Source of the DNA: CANMXU01 sp052030545
GTDB taxonomy: Bacteria > Pseudomonadota > Gammaproteobacteria > Enterobacterales > Alteromonadaceae
Reading direction: 5' to 3'
Assembly (NCBI RefSeq): GCF_052030545.1
Contig: NZ_JBPDIH010000004.1
Span: forward strand, 434,001-498,000
Length of the DNA: 64,000 nucleotides
Shown here: in pieces, positions 17,557 to 26,650 of the stretch
Layout of the letters: the number at the start of each line of letters is the position of its first letter
Position numbering within the stretch: position 1 is the stretch's first letter
Translations under genes and position numbers: made by a program
Notes under the pieces: model-generated
Told to the model about the DNA's origin: nothing
The model's database searches: none
What the model saw: only the letters and a program-made list of their open reading frames with translations

Positions 17557-18723
17557 TTACTCGTTACTACCAGCTAATGGCGGTACAGGTAAATCACGCA
17601 AAGCGTAAAAGTCACTAACAAAGTCATCTAATTTACCTGCTGCAATCGCATCACGCAAACCTTGCATAACTTTTTGATAAAAACGTAAGTTATGTATTGT
17701 ATTTAACTGTGAACCTAAAATTTCATTACACTTATCTAAATGATGCAAATAAGCACGTGAATAATTTTTACAGGTGTAACAATCACATTCACTATCTAAT
17801 GGTCCGGTATCTGTTTTATGACGGGCATTACGAATTTTAATCACGCCGTTATTAACAAATAAATGACCATTTCGGGCATTACGCGTTGGCATAACACAAT
17901 CAAACATGTCGATACCACGGCGCACACCTTCTACTAAATCTTCAGGCTTGCCTACTCCCATCAAATATCGGGGCTTATTTTCAGGGATCAAGGGGGTAGT
18001 ATGATCTAATATTCTGATCATATCTTCTTTTGGCTCGCCGACCGATAATCCACCAATGGCGTAACCATCAAATTCAATCGCTCGAAGGCCTGCAGCAGAT
18101 ACTTCACGCAGGTCTTCATACATGCCGCCTTGCACAATGCCGAATAAAGCTGATGGGTTATCGCCATGTGCGTCTTTAGAGCGCTGTGCCCAACGAAGTG
18201 ATAACTCCATCGACTCTTTTGATTCTTGGTGCGTTGCAGGATAAGGCGTACATTCGTCAAATATCATCACAATATCTGAACCTAAGCTACGTTGAACATC
18301 GATTGAACGTTCAGGCGTTAACATGATTTTTTCGCCATTTACCGGCGAGCTAAACTTAACGCCCTCTTCGGTAATTTTACGCATTTTGCCTAAACTAAAA
18401 ACTTGGAAGCCGCCTGAGTCAGTTAAGATTGGCTTATCCCAGTTCATAAAACCATGCAAACTACCGTGTTGCTCAATAATTTCAGTGCCGGGGCGCAGCA
18501 TTAAATGAAAAGTATTGCCAAGAATAATTTCAGCGCCAATTTCTTTTACTTCTTCAGTTTTAATGCCTTTCACCGTACCGTAAGTACCAACCGGCATAAA
18601 AGCTGGTGTTTCAATCGTGCCACGGTCAAAGGTAATACGACCACGACGAGCTTTGCCGTCATTGCCAAGTAGCTCAAACTTCATTCTACTGCGGCTATCA
18701 TCTGCTTTTTTTGTCTCTGTCAT
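17557..18723 (-). CDS. tgt: Queuine tRNA-ribosyltransferase (TGT)
   Basis: Exchanges guanine-34 for preQ1 in tRNAs with GUN anticodons, an early step of queuosine formation. Conserved blocks: TPAFMPVGTYGTVKG, ILTDSGGFQVFSL (general-acid Asp), FDECTPYP, GIDMFDCVMPTRNARNGHLF (nucleophilic Asp) and the zinc site CDCYTCKNYSRAYLHH. The frame reaches GTG at 18741, but AGGAAA lies before the ATG at 18723; 388 aa from there. The protein has about 13 more N-terminal residues than E. coli Tgt, so the Met at MKFELLG is an alternative start. It sits between queA and yajC. Confidence 0.96.
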   Translation of the reverse strand: MTETKKADDSRSRMKFELLGNDGKARRGRITFDRGTIETPAFMPVGTYGTVKGIKTEEVKEIGAEIILGNTFHLMLRPGTEIIEQHGSLHGFMNWDKPILTDSGGFQVFSLGKMRKITEEGVKFSSPVNGEKIMLTPERSIDVQRSLGSDIVMIFDECTPYPATHQESKESMELSLRWAQRSKDAHGDNPSALFGIVQGGMYEDLREVSAAGLRAIEFDGYAIGGLSVGEPKEDMIRILDHTTPLIPENKPRYLMGVGKPEDLVEGVRRGIDMFDCVMPTRNARNGHLFVNNGVIKIRNARHKTDTGPLDSECDCYTCKNYSRAYLHHLDKCNEILGSQLNTIHNLRFYQKVMQGLRDAIAAGKLDDFVSDFYALRDLPVPPLAGSNE

Positions 18724-18801
18724 AAGATTTCCTGCGCCCACTAGCGAAACAGGCTAGCGGCTTTTTCTAAATAAATAACGACTACTTACAAAAAATAGTC
18801 A

Positions 18802-19851
18802 TTAACTTGCTGATTTTTTTGTTAAGAACATCGCATCACCATAACTGAAAAAACGGTATTTTTCAGTAACAGCATGTTGATATGCGTTCATAATATTTTC
18901 ATAGCCTGAAAATGCACTGACTAACATTAATAAGGTTGACTCAGATAAATGAAAATTAGTAATTAACGCGTCGATAATTTCAAATTCATAGCCTGGGGTA
19001 ATAAAAATGTCAGTATCGCCATAAAAGCTTGCAAAGGCTTGCCCTTTGGCTTTTGCCACTTTTGCTGCGCTTTCAATTGAACGAACTGATGTTGTGCCAA
19101 CAGCCACTACTCGCCCGCCTTTAGCTTTAGTGCGATTGATTTGCTCCACCACTTCATCAGGCACTTCTACGTATTCCGCGTGCATAATGTGATCGGCAAT
19201 TTCATCCACTTTTACCGGCTGAAAGGTGCCTGCGCCAACGTGCAAGGTAACAAAAGCAAGCTCGACGCCTTTCGCTTTTAATCGTTCAAGTAACGCATCG
19301 TCAAAATGCAGGCCTGCGGTAGGTGCAGCAACCGCCCCCGGCTTTTCATTGTAAACGGTTTGATAACGTTCACGATCGCTGTCTTCATCAGGGCGGTCAA
19401 TATAAGGCGGTAATGGCATATGGCCAACGTCTTCAAGCACTTGTAACACCGATTGTTCGCCGTGAAATTTAAGTTCAAATAAAGCACCGTGTCTAGCCAC
19501 CATGGTCGCCTTAACTTTCCCTTCTAGGGTAATTTCATTGCCCACTTTTGGTGATTTACTGGCGCGAATATGGGCAAGTACGCTGTGTTCATCTAATAAA
19601 CGTTCAACTAATACTTCCACTTTTCCGCCACTGGCTTTTTGCCCAAACATACGTGCAGGGATCACTCGCGTATTATTAAATACCAGCAAATCGCCAGTAT
19701 TAAGCTGCTGCTCAATCGCTAAAAATTGGCTATCAGTAATTTCGCCGCTATCGCCATTTAAGGTCATTAAACGACTGGCGGTGCGGTCTGATTTTGGGTA
19801 ACGAGCTATAAGCTCTTCGGGCAAGTTAAATGAGAAGTCGGCTACACGCAT
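18802..19851 (-). CDS. queA: tRNA preQ1(34) S-adenosylmethionine ribosyltransferase-isomerase
   Basis: Transfers and rearranges ribose from SAM onto preQ1-modified tRNA to give epoxyqueuosine. 349 aa from ATG at 19851 (MRVADFSFNLPEELIARYP), matching E. coli QueA; the open frame extends 17 codons upstream without family similarity. Blocks seen: NNTRVIPARMFG, HMPLPPYIDRPDE, EKPGAVAAPTAGLHFD, FVTLHVGAGTFQPV and YRFFSYGDAMFL. No strong ribosome binding site is visible. It is the first gene of the five-gene minus-strand unit; its product acts just after that of tgt. Confidence 0.96.
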   Translation of the reverse strand: MRVADFSFNLPEELIARYPKSDRTASRLMTLNGDSGEITDSQFLAIEQQLNTGDLLVFNNTRVIPARMFGQKASGGKVEVLVERLLDEHSVLAHIRASKSPKVGNEITLEGKVKATMVARHGALFELKFHGEQSVLQVLEDVGHMPLPPYIDRPDEDSDRERYQTVYNEKPGAVAAPTAGLHFDDALLERLKAKGVELAFVTLHVGAGTFQPVKVDEIADHIMHAEYVEVPDEVVEQINRTKAKGGRVVAVGTTSVRSIESAAKVAKAKGQAFASFYGDTDIFITPGYEFEIIDALITNFHLSESTLLMLVSAFSGYENIMNAYQHAVTEKYRFFSYGDAMFLTKKSAS

Positions 19852-20126
19852 TTTTGATGGTCTATTTTGAAGGTAACAATTTAGGCTAAAATAACCGCGC
19901 AATTCTAGTGCTGAGGCGCCTTAATAGCAAGTAAAAACTCGCCCAGAGGCCAAGCTTTAGCGTTCATATTTCACTACAACTTTTACGATTACCAATTATT
20001 TGCAATTTTAGTGACATGCGCTTGATCATTATTTAGTTAAATTATGTTGGTCATTTCCCAAAAATGTCCTTACAAAATTCAATTTTTATCGTATGCTGAT
20101 CAAATGTTTATTAAGAAGTGACTACT

Positions 20127-21854
20127 ATGGATAATCTTGCTTTTGCCATCGCTAGAACTATTTTAAATGGCTTTGAACACCATATAAATTTGTATGCTGA
20201 AATTACCCAGTCGGCCAAACAACGTTTTGAGCAGTGTCAGTGGAGTGAAGTACAAAAAGCTGCCAAGGCACGTACCGACTTTTACGACAAACGTGTCGCT
20301 GAAGCATTAGCCAAAATTAAGCAAGACTTTTACGTAGGTTCACTTGACGACAGGCTGTGGCGTGAAGTGAAACAATATTATGTTGATCTTTTATCAACCC
20401 ACAACCAACCCGAGTTAGCAGAAAGCTTTTACAACTCAATTTTCTGTCAGCTATTTGAACGTAAGTACTACCATAACGACTTTATTTTTGTTGAAAGCAC
20501 CGCTGATCGATTGAACGATCATCCTGCTGAAATATTTACTAGCTATAATCCGGCTGAAAAAGGCTTGGCACAAACCATTATGGAGATCATGTTAAGCCAT
20601 AAAATGGACGTGCCATATCAAGACTTAAGACGTGATGTTGCTACACTCATTAAAGTATTTCGCAAGCAAGCTCACAAAACCTTATATCGCTTAGAAGAGT
20701 TACAATTCGATATTCTGAACTTTGTTTTTTACCGAAATAAAGGCGCTTATATTATCGGCAGGGTTTTATCGCCAGGTGGCGAAACCCCATTCATAGTGAC
20801 CGTATTAAACAATGAAAAAGGCGGCTTATACATCGACGCGCTTATTTCAGACAGCGAGAGTATGGCAGTTGTTTTTGGTTTTGCCCGTGCTTATTTCTTT
20901 GTAGATTGCCAACACCCACATGCATTGGTGAATTTTTTACAGCGCCTTATTCCGCATAAAACGACTGCCGACTTATATTCCGCCATTGGTTTTCACAAAC
21001 AAGGGAAAACACAATTTTATCGCGACTTTTTACATCACTTGGCCAATAGCGACGATAAACTTGAACTTGCTGCAGGTATTAAAGGCATGGTGATGTCGGT
21101 ATTTACTCTGCCGTCTTACCCGTATGTTTTTAAAATTATTAAAGATAAATTTGCGCCTAGTAAAAACATGACCAAAAAAGATGTTAAAGGCAAATACCGT
21201 TTGGTGAAATTACACGACCGCGTCGGCCGTATGGCTGATACGATGGAATATTCAGAAGTGGCTTTTCCACGCGACAGATTCTCTGATGAACTATTAGAAG
21301 AGCTCACCACAGTTGCACCGTCAATTATCCGCTTTGAAGACAATTTAGTGATCATAGAACACATGTATATCGAACGCCGCATGGTGCCATTAAACATATA
21401 CTTAGCCGATGCTAACGAAGAAGATCTCGACAATGCCATGTACGGATATGGCAAAGCAATTAAACAACTGATCGCCGCTGATATATTCCCTGGAGACATG
21501 CTGTTGAAGAACTTTGGTGTTACTCGCCATGGCCGCGTCATTTTCTATGATTACGATGAAATTACCTACATGGATGAAGTGAATTTCAGGGTAAAACCCG
21601 AACCAAAAACCGAAGAGCAAATTTACGCAGCCGAGCCTTGGTATTCGGTTGAGCCCGGCGATATGTTTCCGGAAGAGTTAGCCACTTTTGCCTTAGCGAA
21701 TCCAAAATATCGTAAAGCATTTTTAAAACATCACCCTGAACTGTTAGAAGCTTCATACTGGCAGCAATGTCAGAAAAATGTTGCTGACGGTGTATTTGAA
21801 GATGTTTATCCCTACCCGGATGAAATACGCTTTTGTAATTTACATGCGAGCTAA
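20127..21854 (+). CDS. aceK: Isocitrate dehydrogenase kinase/phosphatase
   Basis: Bifunctional enzyme that phosphorylates isocitrate dehydrogenase during growth on acetate or fatty acids, sending isocitrate into the glyoxylate shunt, and dephosphorylates it otherwise. 575 aa from ATG at 20127 (E. coli 578); a GTG at 20118 is less likely. Family blocks: RNKGAYIIGRVLSPGGETPF, IKGMVMSVFTLPSYPYVFK, LVKLHDRVGRMADTMEYSEV, YIERRMVPLNIY and FPGDMLLKNFGVTRHGRVIF leading to the catalytic-loop Asp residues in YDYDEI. It is separated from aceA by 12 kb and appears monocistronic. Confidence 0.96.
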   Translation: MDNLAFAIARTILNGFEHHINLYAEITQSAKQRFEQCQWSEVQKAAKARTDFYDKRVAEALAKIKQDFYVGSLDDRLWREVKQYYVDLLSTHNQPELAESFYNSIFCQLFERKYYHNDFIFVESTADRLNDHPAEIFTSYNPAEKGLAQTIMEIMLSHKMDVPYQDLRRDVATLIKVFRKQAHKTLYRLEELQFDILNFVFYRNKGAYIIGRVLSPGGETPFIVTVLNNEKGGLYIDALISDSESMAVVFGFARAYFFVDCQHPHALVNFLQRLIPHKTTADLYSAIGFHKQGKTQFYRDFLHHLANSDDKLELAAGIKGMVMSVFTLPSYPYVFKIIKDKFAPSKNMTKKDVKGKYRLVKLHDRVGRMADTMEYSEVAFPRDRFSDELLEELTTVAPSIIRFEDNLVIIEHMYIERRMVPLNIYLADANEEDLDNAMYGYGKAIKQLIAADIFPGDMLLKNFGVTRHGRVIFYDYDEITYMDEVNFRVKPEPKTEEQIYAAEPWYSVEPGDMFPEELATFALANPKYRKAFLKHHPELLEASYWQQCQKNVADGVFEDVYPYPDEIRFCNLHAS

Positions 21855-21900
21855 TACATCTAAAGTAGCTACTGTAGCAATGAATTAGCAGGCAACTAAA

Positions 21901-21942
21901 ACTAGCGAACATTTACTAGCGAACATTTACTTGCAAACATTG
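21901..21942. repeat. Short heptad array, 6 units (14-bp period)
   Basis: The 14-mer ACTAGCGAACATTT occurs twice exactly and once with changes (ACTTGCAAACATTG), 46 bp after the aceK stop. Same 7/14-bp period as the other arrays, but the consensus differs. Confidence 0.75.
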
Positions 21943-22010
21943 CGCAATGGGTGTTTTTAACGCCTTTTGCGCAATAAATGTGCGAACAAACTTTTTTTTT
22001 AAATTAACCC

Positions 22011-22038
22011 TTTACCTTTGGGCGTTCATCAGTATAAT
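22011..22038 (+). promoter_or_regulatory. Promoter of tRNA-Trp
   Basis: TTTACC (22011-22016) and a consensus -10 TATAAT (22033-22038) with a 16-bp spacer, 13 bp before the mature tRNA 5' end. Confidence 0.65.
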
Positions 22039-22051
22039 TCGAATCCGTTGC

Positions 22052-22128
22052 AGGGGTGTAGTTCCAATTGGTAGAACAGCGGTCTCCAAAACCGACGGTT
22101 GGGAGTTCGAATCTCTCCACCCCTGCCA
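22052..22128 (+). tRNA. tRNA-Trp (anticodon CCA)
   Basis: 77-nt cloverleaf: 7-bp acceptor stem AGGGGTG/CACCCCT, D arm GTTC/GAAC, anticodon loop CTCCAAA, T arm GGGAG-TTCGAAT-CTCTC, discriminator G and encoded CCA at 22126-22128. Close to E. coli tRNA-Trp. The outermost anticodon-stem pair is G-A rather than Watson-Crick. It is a single-gene transcript with its own promoter. Confidence 0.97.
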
Positions 22129-22846
22129 TTTCTTTTCTATGCCTCGTTTTATATATCCCAAGTTATTATCTTATTTATCAATTATTACATCACCAGTATT
22201 GTGCTACTTTCACAGAACGTCAGCTTGTTGTTTATTTAAAAGCACGTGTAATACCAGTTTGATTAAATAAATGAACACTTAGCTTGAGATAAAACGCTTT
22301 AGTGTAAGACGCTTGTTTTTAGCAAGGCTATTCCCTTTCAAAAATAAGTAACAACGCCCTAGTTACAGTGTAAAATTCTCTGATATAGAATGACTATCCA
22401 AGTAAAGATTTAGCGAGTTCTTGCACCGATAAAATAGCGCTGAGTTGATCATATTATTCATCAGTTTAGTATAAAACGCCTACGCTTATTTACGCTAGCT
22501 CGATTCCCCCTAACTAATATTCATAAACAAAAGCCATCAAATAAAAATTACAGAACAAAGCCTAACGATGGCGGCTATATCTTTCGAATGTAATATATTG
22601 ATACGGAGCTAAAACAGCACACCAAGGTTTGAAATATCACGGGTAGTGGTCGTTAAAGTTTAATTGAAAAAATTTAGATATGGCTAAAAGGGAGCCTTAG
22701 GGTGTAGCTAGGTATGTTCATAGGACAGATCATACGGTAACCCTCCCATAAAAGCATAATAGTGTTTATGCCAAAACAATAAATTCAAGGGTAAAAAAAA
22801 TGGAAGCTAGGCTTCCATTTTTCATCAATTCGTTAGCGTTTAACTA
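22129..22846. other. Gene-free stretch after tRNA-Trp (718 bp)
   Basis: No reading frame with coding character on either strand; stops are frequent. The only structured element is the terminator at 22793-22822. A tRNA 3' end followed by non-coding sequence could be an old integration scar, but I could not find a second copy of the tRNA 3' end, so I assign nothing. Confidence 0.5.
22793..22822 (-). terminator. Rho-independent terminator after the exported barrel-like protein
   Basis: Stem AATGGAAGC/GCTTCCATT around 22801-22817 with A-run and T-run on either side, 25 bp past the stop at 22847. Confidence 0.88.
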
Positions 22847-23692
22847 CTATAATTGGTAGTTAAATTCAATGCGGTGTTCACCGTCTTTAAAGTCTACATT
22901 TTCAGTCCAGTTAGCAAAGTAACGAACATTTAAGCGTGGCGAAATTTGGTAGTTAACTGCGAATTCGTGTAACAATACGCTGTCTGTTTCAATACCAAAA
23001 GCATGTGCTTTATATAAATCAGAACCACCTAAACTTTGTAAGTAGAACGGGTTGTAGTTTAACCATAACTTGTCGGTAATGGCTAATTTTGAATACATAC
23101 CAATAATTGTGTATGCACCAAAGCCTGAGAAACCATCATCAATCACAGGTTGCTCATTTTCAAAGCTGTCAACAACGTTATTACCAAAGGTTGCACCAAC
23201 ACCCGCTAATGGGAATAAGTTTACCGGCCCCATTTTAGGAAGCGCTTGGATTATTGAATAAGAAGCATCAATTGTTTGATCAGCAAAATGAGTACCATCA
23301 AAGTTAACGTTAATATCAAGTTGCTTACCACGGCCATTGGTTAGGTCTACTTCGAATTGTCTTAAACGTAAAAAGTCAATCGAGTTATCACGCGCAGGCG
23401 AGTCACTAAAACCTAAGTTTTCACCTTGAATGCCTTTAATTTCATAAACATTCATGCCAGCAGTAGTATCTTCACCTGTATCGTAGGTTTGGCCAACTTT
23501 AAGGTTGATACCACGATCAGTTACACCTGCACCTACTTGAGTAAAAATGGCAAGAGGATCAGACATATCCTGAATTTCTTGCTCTTCTTGTGCAGCTTCA
23601 GATTTTACTGGTGCTTCAGGAGCTTCATTTGCAGCAAATGCAGTCGCTGACATTAGTGTAAGCACTAAGGCTAAATTCATACTTTTTTTCAT
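22847..23692 (-). CDS. Exported protein, probable outer-membrane protein, family not recognised
   Basis: 281 aa with a clear signal peptide (MKKSMNLALVLTLMSATAFA|ANEA). An acidic, Ala/Glu/Pro-rich linker (residues 21-45) precedes a body rich in aromatic and alternating residues, with segments such as LWLNYNPFYLQSL, HEFAVNYQIS, RLNVRYFANWTENV and the terminal HRIEFNYQL. This looks like amphipathic beta-strands of an outer-membrane barrel, though the terminal residue is Leu rather than Phe. Ribosome binding site AGGAAT supports the start. It is monocistronic, with a 495-bp upstream gap. No function is proposed. Confidence 0.7.
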   Translation of the reverse strand: MKKSMNLALVLTLMSATAFAANEAPEAPVKSEAAQEEQEIQDMSDPLAIFTQVGAGVTDRGINLKVGQTYDTGEDTTAGMNVYEIKGIQGENLGFSDSPARDNSIDFLRLRQFEVDLTNGRGKQLDINVNFDGTHFADQTIDASYSIIQALPKMGPVNLFPLAGVGATFGNNVVDSFENEQPVIDDGFSGFGAYTIIGMYSKLAITDKLWLNYNPFYLQSLGGSDLYKAHAFGIETDSVLLHEFAVNYQISPRLNVRYFANWTENVDFKDGEHRIEFNYQL

Positions 23693-24187
23693 GGTATATT
23701 CCTACTTTTAATTTCACATCAAGCTAAAGGCTTAGCTACAAATGTAATGTTCGTAATGCATATTGGTTATTGGAATAACTATAAAGTAGAGACGTGTTTA
23801 ATTCGTGCGGGGATTTGTATCAATATTGCCACGAATGTTAAATAATAGTTAACAATGTTGGCGGTATTTATCTGAGGTAAAACTTATTAGTAGATACAAA
23901 CCAAGCTTAGATTACAAACATTACCTCATTAAATTTATCTTTATTAATCATCAGCTTACCAAACGCTAGAGATAATCAAAGCCGTTTGTAAACGCCTTTC
24001 AACTACTTTTTTAACCCTACTTTTTGACTGCATGTTTTAACTACGTCATTGGTTAACCCTTTAACTACACTTTTAATCAAGCTAGAACCTTACTCATTAA
24101 AAAATACCGGTAAGACATTGTTGCGAGGTTCCAGTTTTCATCTATTTCTGTCATCATAGTTGTATCATTGCGCACTTAATTTTCATC
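23693..24187. other. Divergent intergenic region (495 bp)
   Basis: Separates the exported protein (minus) from holD (plus). AT-rich, no ORF, no strong terminator, and no promoter I can place with confidence. Confidence 0.45.
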
Positions 24188-24559
24188 ATGCCATTATCAA
24201 CTCGACAATTTGATTATTTAACCGAAATGGGCATTAACTTATGGTGCTCAAAAGCTAAGCTCGATAATACTTCAGAGACACAGACACCTTGTGAAAACAT
24301 TCATTTTGATGAAGTTAGCCAGTTAACATTATTTTCAGATATTTTAATCTGTCTAAACCTATCAATTGGTGAAGTCACTTATAGTGAGCAGCAATTAAAT
24401 TTGGGTTTATTCAATTGGCAGTTTGGCAAAGACAATGGAATTAATTTCAACAATAATTTATTAACCACACCTTCACTTAACACATTGCAAAAATCCCCAA
24501 AGCTCAAGCAACAACTGTGGCAAATTTTTTGCGAACACAACCTTTATAGTAATCATTAA
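24188..24559 (+). CDS. holD: DNA polymerase III psi subunit
   Basis: 123-aa protein in the place of holD, directly before rimI as in E. coli. HolD is poorly conserved, but the ends match: residues 6-20 (RQFDYLTEMGINLWC) correspond to the E. coli start with QLQQLGITQW, and TTPSLNTLQKSPKLKQQLWQ corresponds to ASPALTDLRANPTARAALWQ. The psi subunit bridges the chi subunit, and hence SSB, to the clamp loader. The gap to rimI is one base, so the pair is co-translated. The middle of the protein is too divergent to identify alone; the call depends on both ends and the neighbour. Confidence 0.8.
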   Translation: MPLSTRQFDYLTEMGINLWCSKAKLDNTSETQTPCENIHFDEVSQLTLFSDILICLNLSIGEVTYSEQQLNLGLFNWQFGKDNGINFNNNLLTTPSLNTLQKSPKLKQQLWQIFCEHNLYSNH

Positions 24560-24560
24560 G

Positions 24561-25013
24561 ATGAGTTTTACCTTTGAACCTGTAAGTCATGCAGACGTCA
24601 GCCATTTAATGGCGATAGAAAACGCCTGTCATTCACACCCTTGGACAGAAAAAACCTTTAGTAGCTGCATCGGCGGTCGGTATTTTGGGTTTTATTTAAA
24701 AATTGAAGATGACATTGTCGGCTTTTATATTGGTGAACATGTTGCCGGTGAAGCGACATTGATGGATATTTGTGTCGCACCTGAGCATCAAGGCAAAGGT
24801 TACGGTAATAAGTTACTCAGCCACTTTATTAATCAAAGTAAAAAGCTAAATAACAACAAAGTATTTCTTGAAGTTAGGGCAAAAAACATTAGTGCTCAAA
24901 TGCTTTATATGAACCACGGTTTTTGTGAAATTAGCCGCAGAACGGGTTATTACCCTAGTGCTTCTGGCTTTGGCTATGAAGATGCGATTGTTATGTCGCT
25001 TGTATTAAGCTAA
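24561..25013 (+). CDS. rimI: Ribosomal protein S18 alanine N-acetyltransferase
   Basis: 150-aa GNAT-fold enzyme (E. coli RimI 148) that acetylates the N-terminal Ala of ribosomal protein S18. The acetyl-CoA loop is DICVAPEHQGKGYGNKLL (about residues 70-87), followed by the RimI-typical LEVRAKNISAQMLYMNHGF and RRTGYYP. The start directly follows holD. No terminator lies between it and the small ORF at 25127. Confidence 0.95.
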   Translation: MSFTFEPVSHADVSHLMAIENACHSHPWTEKTFSSCIGGRYFGFYLKIEDDIVGFYIGEHVAGEATLMDICVAPEHQGKGYGNKLLSHFINQSKKLNNNKVFLEVRAKNISAQMLYMNHGFCEISRRTGYYPSASGFGYEDAIVMSLVLS

Positions 25014-25126
25014 CTTTCGCCACTTGGTTACAAAGTTATACATTTAGCAACACCATCTTGCTATTTTACTGCACAATTAACGACTAATATTTAATCACCA
25101 TTATTAATCAATAGCTTTGGTGATTT

Positions 25127-25372
25127 ATGTTCAGCCAACTTACATTACCCACAGAGACTGAAATAACCGCACAAGACATAACACAATTAGTTATGGCGGA
25201 AGCTATTGCACACATTGCACAATTAACAGGGCTGGCCCAGAACGCTTGTGAAAAATTAGTTAAACAACAGCTAATTGGCTCTACGGAGACGAAAGCACCA
25301 GCTTCTAATGTTAACGACATTATTACTCACCATGAAACTGACTTTATTGGTCAGCTTTTCAAAGAAAACTAA
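25127..25372 (+). CDS. Small protein of unknown function
   Basis: 81-aa acidic soluble protein beginning MFSQLTLPTETEITAQ, with a helical stretch of alternating hydrophobics (QLVMAEAIAHIAQLTGLAQ). No signal peptide or motif. TTTGGTG upstream is a weak ribosome binding site. It lies 113 bp after rimI and before a strong terminator, which supports a real gene. A 70-codon antisense frame overlaps it but is less protein-like. Function unknown. Confidence 0.5.
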   Translation: MFSQLTLPTETEITAQDITQLVMAEAIAHIAQLTGLAQNACEKLVKQQLIGSTETKAPASNVNDIITHHETDFIGQLFKEN

Positions 25373-25390
25373 CAAATACTTTTAATTTAT

Positions 25391-25638
25391 TTAAATTAAT
25401 TTGAACTAATCAAGTAAACACCACTCATAGTAAGTGAGAGTTTTGTTTCCCTTAGTGTTTCATGTTTTTATAGCGCATTCATTTGAATGCGCTTTTTTTT
25501 GCCTATAGGAAATAGGTAATTCACGATTTCATGGATGAAAAAGAGTGAAGCCTATAGGAAATAGGTTCCTTCGACTACTTCGCGCTCAGGATGCTCGGTT
25601 GCTTAGTTTGATGGATGAAAATAAACGCAGACCTATAG
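25391..25638. repeat. 248-bp block, copy 1
   Basis: Runs from TTAAATTAAT to ACCTATAG and includes a terminator hairpin. The second copy at 26139-26386 has the same length and an offset of 748 bp; the first 60 bp are diverged, the rest nearly identical. Confidence 0.88.
25472..25500 (+). terminator. Rho-independent terminator after the small ORF (copy 1)
   Basis: Perfect 10-bp stem AGCGCATTCA/TGAATGCGCT with a TT loop and an eight-T tail; likely ends the holD-rimI-ORF transcript. It is duplicated at 26220-26248. Confidence 0.9.
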
Positions 25639-25784
25639 GCCCTTCGACAGGCTCAGGATAAACAGCACTTGTTATTTTCCCGTCCGTACTGAGCAGATGA
25701 GGAACGAGTCGACCGTCGAAGTACGACAAGCTTCCTTCGACAAGCTCAGGACGAGCGGTTTGAAGTTGAATTCATCTGTAGAAA

Positions 25785-25852
25785 GGGGCCGGTGACATTT
25801 AAACAAATGGCTAATCTATACTACTTTCTTCCTTATTTTTGTCACCGTCCCC
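25785..25852. mobile_element. 68-bp inverted-repeat element, copy 1
   Basis: Ends GGGGCCGGTGACA and TGTCACCGTCCCC are imperfect 13-bp inverted repeats; the interior reads ACAAATGG...CTACTTTCTTCCTTATTTTT. Non-coding, MITE- or REP-like. No transposase is in the window. Confidence 0.75.
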
Positions 25853-25953
25853 AGTGTTTTTTTAGGTGCTGCGCGCTTCCTTCAACAAGCTTTCTTCGAC
25901 AAGCTCAGGACGAACGGTTTGGTGGCGAATTTATCTAAATTAGTCCACGCGCA

Positions 25954-25997
25954 ATAATTTCCGTTCATGCTGAGCTTGTCGAAGTATAGGAAATTAT
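25954..25997. repeat. Hairpin element, copy 1
   Basis: Arms ATAATTTCC (25954-25962) and GGAAATTAT (25989-25997) pair perfectly around a 26-nt core beginning GTTCATGCTGAGCTTGTC. See copy 2 at 26838-26879. Confidence 0.8.
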
Positions 25998-26138
25998 GTG
26001 AACTATCTTTCTCTGCTTTTGAGCTGAAACTGGTTCGATAACATGTACATACGGTTAATCCCGCAGATCTTCTTGCTTCTTTTATCACCGCCCCCATGCT
26101 CTCCCGAACGATGCTTTTCAAATTAAATTCATCAAAAT

Positions 26139-26386
26139 TAAAATAAATTTGAACTAAATCAAAACCAGCCGCTCTTACTTTACGAGAGTTTTAATCCCCT
26201 TAGTGTTTCATGTTTTTTTAGCGCATTCATTTGAATGCGCTTTTTTTTGCCTATAGGAAATAGGTAATTCACGATTTCATGGATGAAAAAGAGTGAAGCC
26301 TATAGGACGTAGGTTCCTTCGACTGCTTCGCGCTCAGGATGCTCGGTTGCTTAGTTTGATGGACGAAAATAAACGTCGGCCTATAG
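26139..26386. repeat. 248-bp block, copy 2
   Basis: Second copy of 25391-25638, same length. It is followed at 26387-26452 by a third, partial copy that restarts at the internal sequence TCACGATTTCATGG. Confidence 0.88.
26220..26248 (+). terminator. Duplicated terminator hairpin (copy 2)
   Basis: Same stem and T-run as 25472-25500, carried by the second 248-bp block. No gene ends in front of it, so it is probably without a transcript to stop. Confidence 0.7.
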
Positions 26387-26443
26387 TCACGATTTCATGG
26401 ATGAAAAAGAGTGAAGCCTGCAGAACGTAGGTTACTTCGACTG

Positions 26444-26634
26444 CTTTGCGCTTCCTTCGACAAGCTTCCTTCGACAAGCTTCCTTCGACAAGCTCAGGAC
26501 GAACGGCATGGCGGTGAATTTATCTAAATGAGTCCATGCGTAATAATTTCCGTTTGTTTGGAAAAGGGGTCGGTGACATTTATACAAATGGCAAATTCCG
26601 ACTACTTTCTTCCTTATTTTTTGTCACCGCCCCC
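26444..26634. repeat. Composite direct repeat, copy X
   Basis: Three tandem 14-mers CTTCCTTCGACAAG, then CTCAGGACGAACGG, a 45-bp spacer and a 69-bp element. Copy Y at 26651-26827 is the same but one 14-mer shorter (191 versus 177 bp). A related truncated module is at 25871-25965. Confidence 0.85.
26566..26634. mobile_element. 69-bp inverted-repeat element, copy 2
   Basis: Left end GGGGTCGGTGACA, right end TGTCACCGCCCCC; nearly identical to copy 3. Confidence 0.8.
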
Positions 26635-26650
26635 TGTGATGTTATAGACG

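Noticed and set aside
21947..22270. Frames of 107 and 64 codons over the tRNA-Trp gene
   Set aside because: They read through a tRNA with clear cloverleaf and promoter.
25882..26121. 79-codon minus-strand frame
   Set aside because: Lies within the repeat mosaic, translates repeated CTTGTCGAAG motifs and shows no family.
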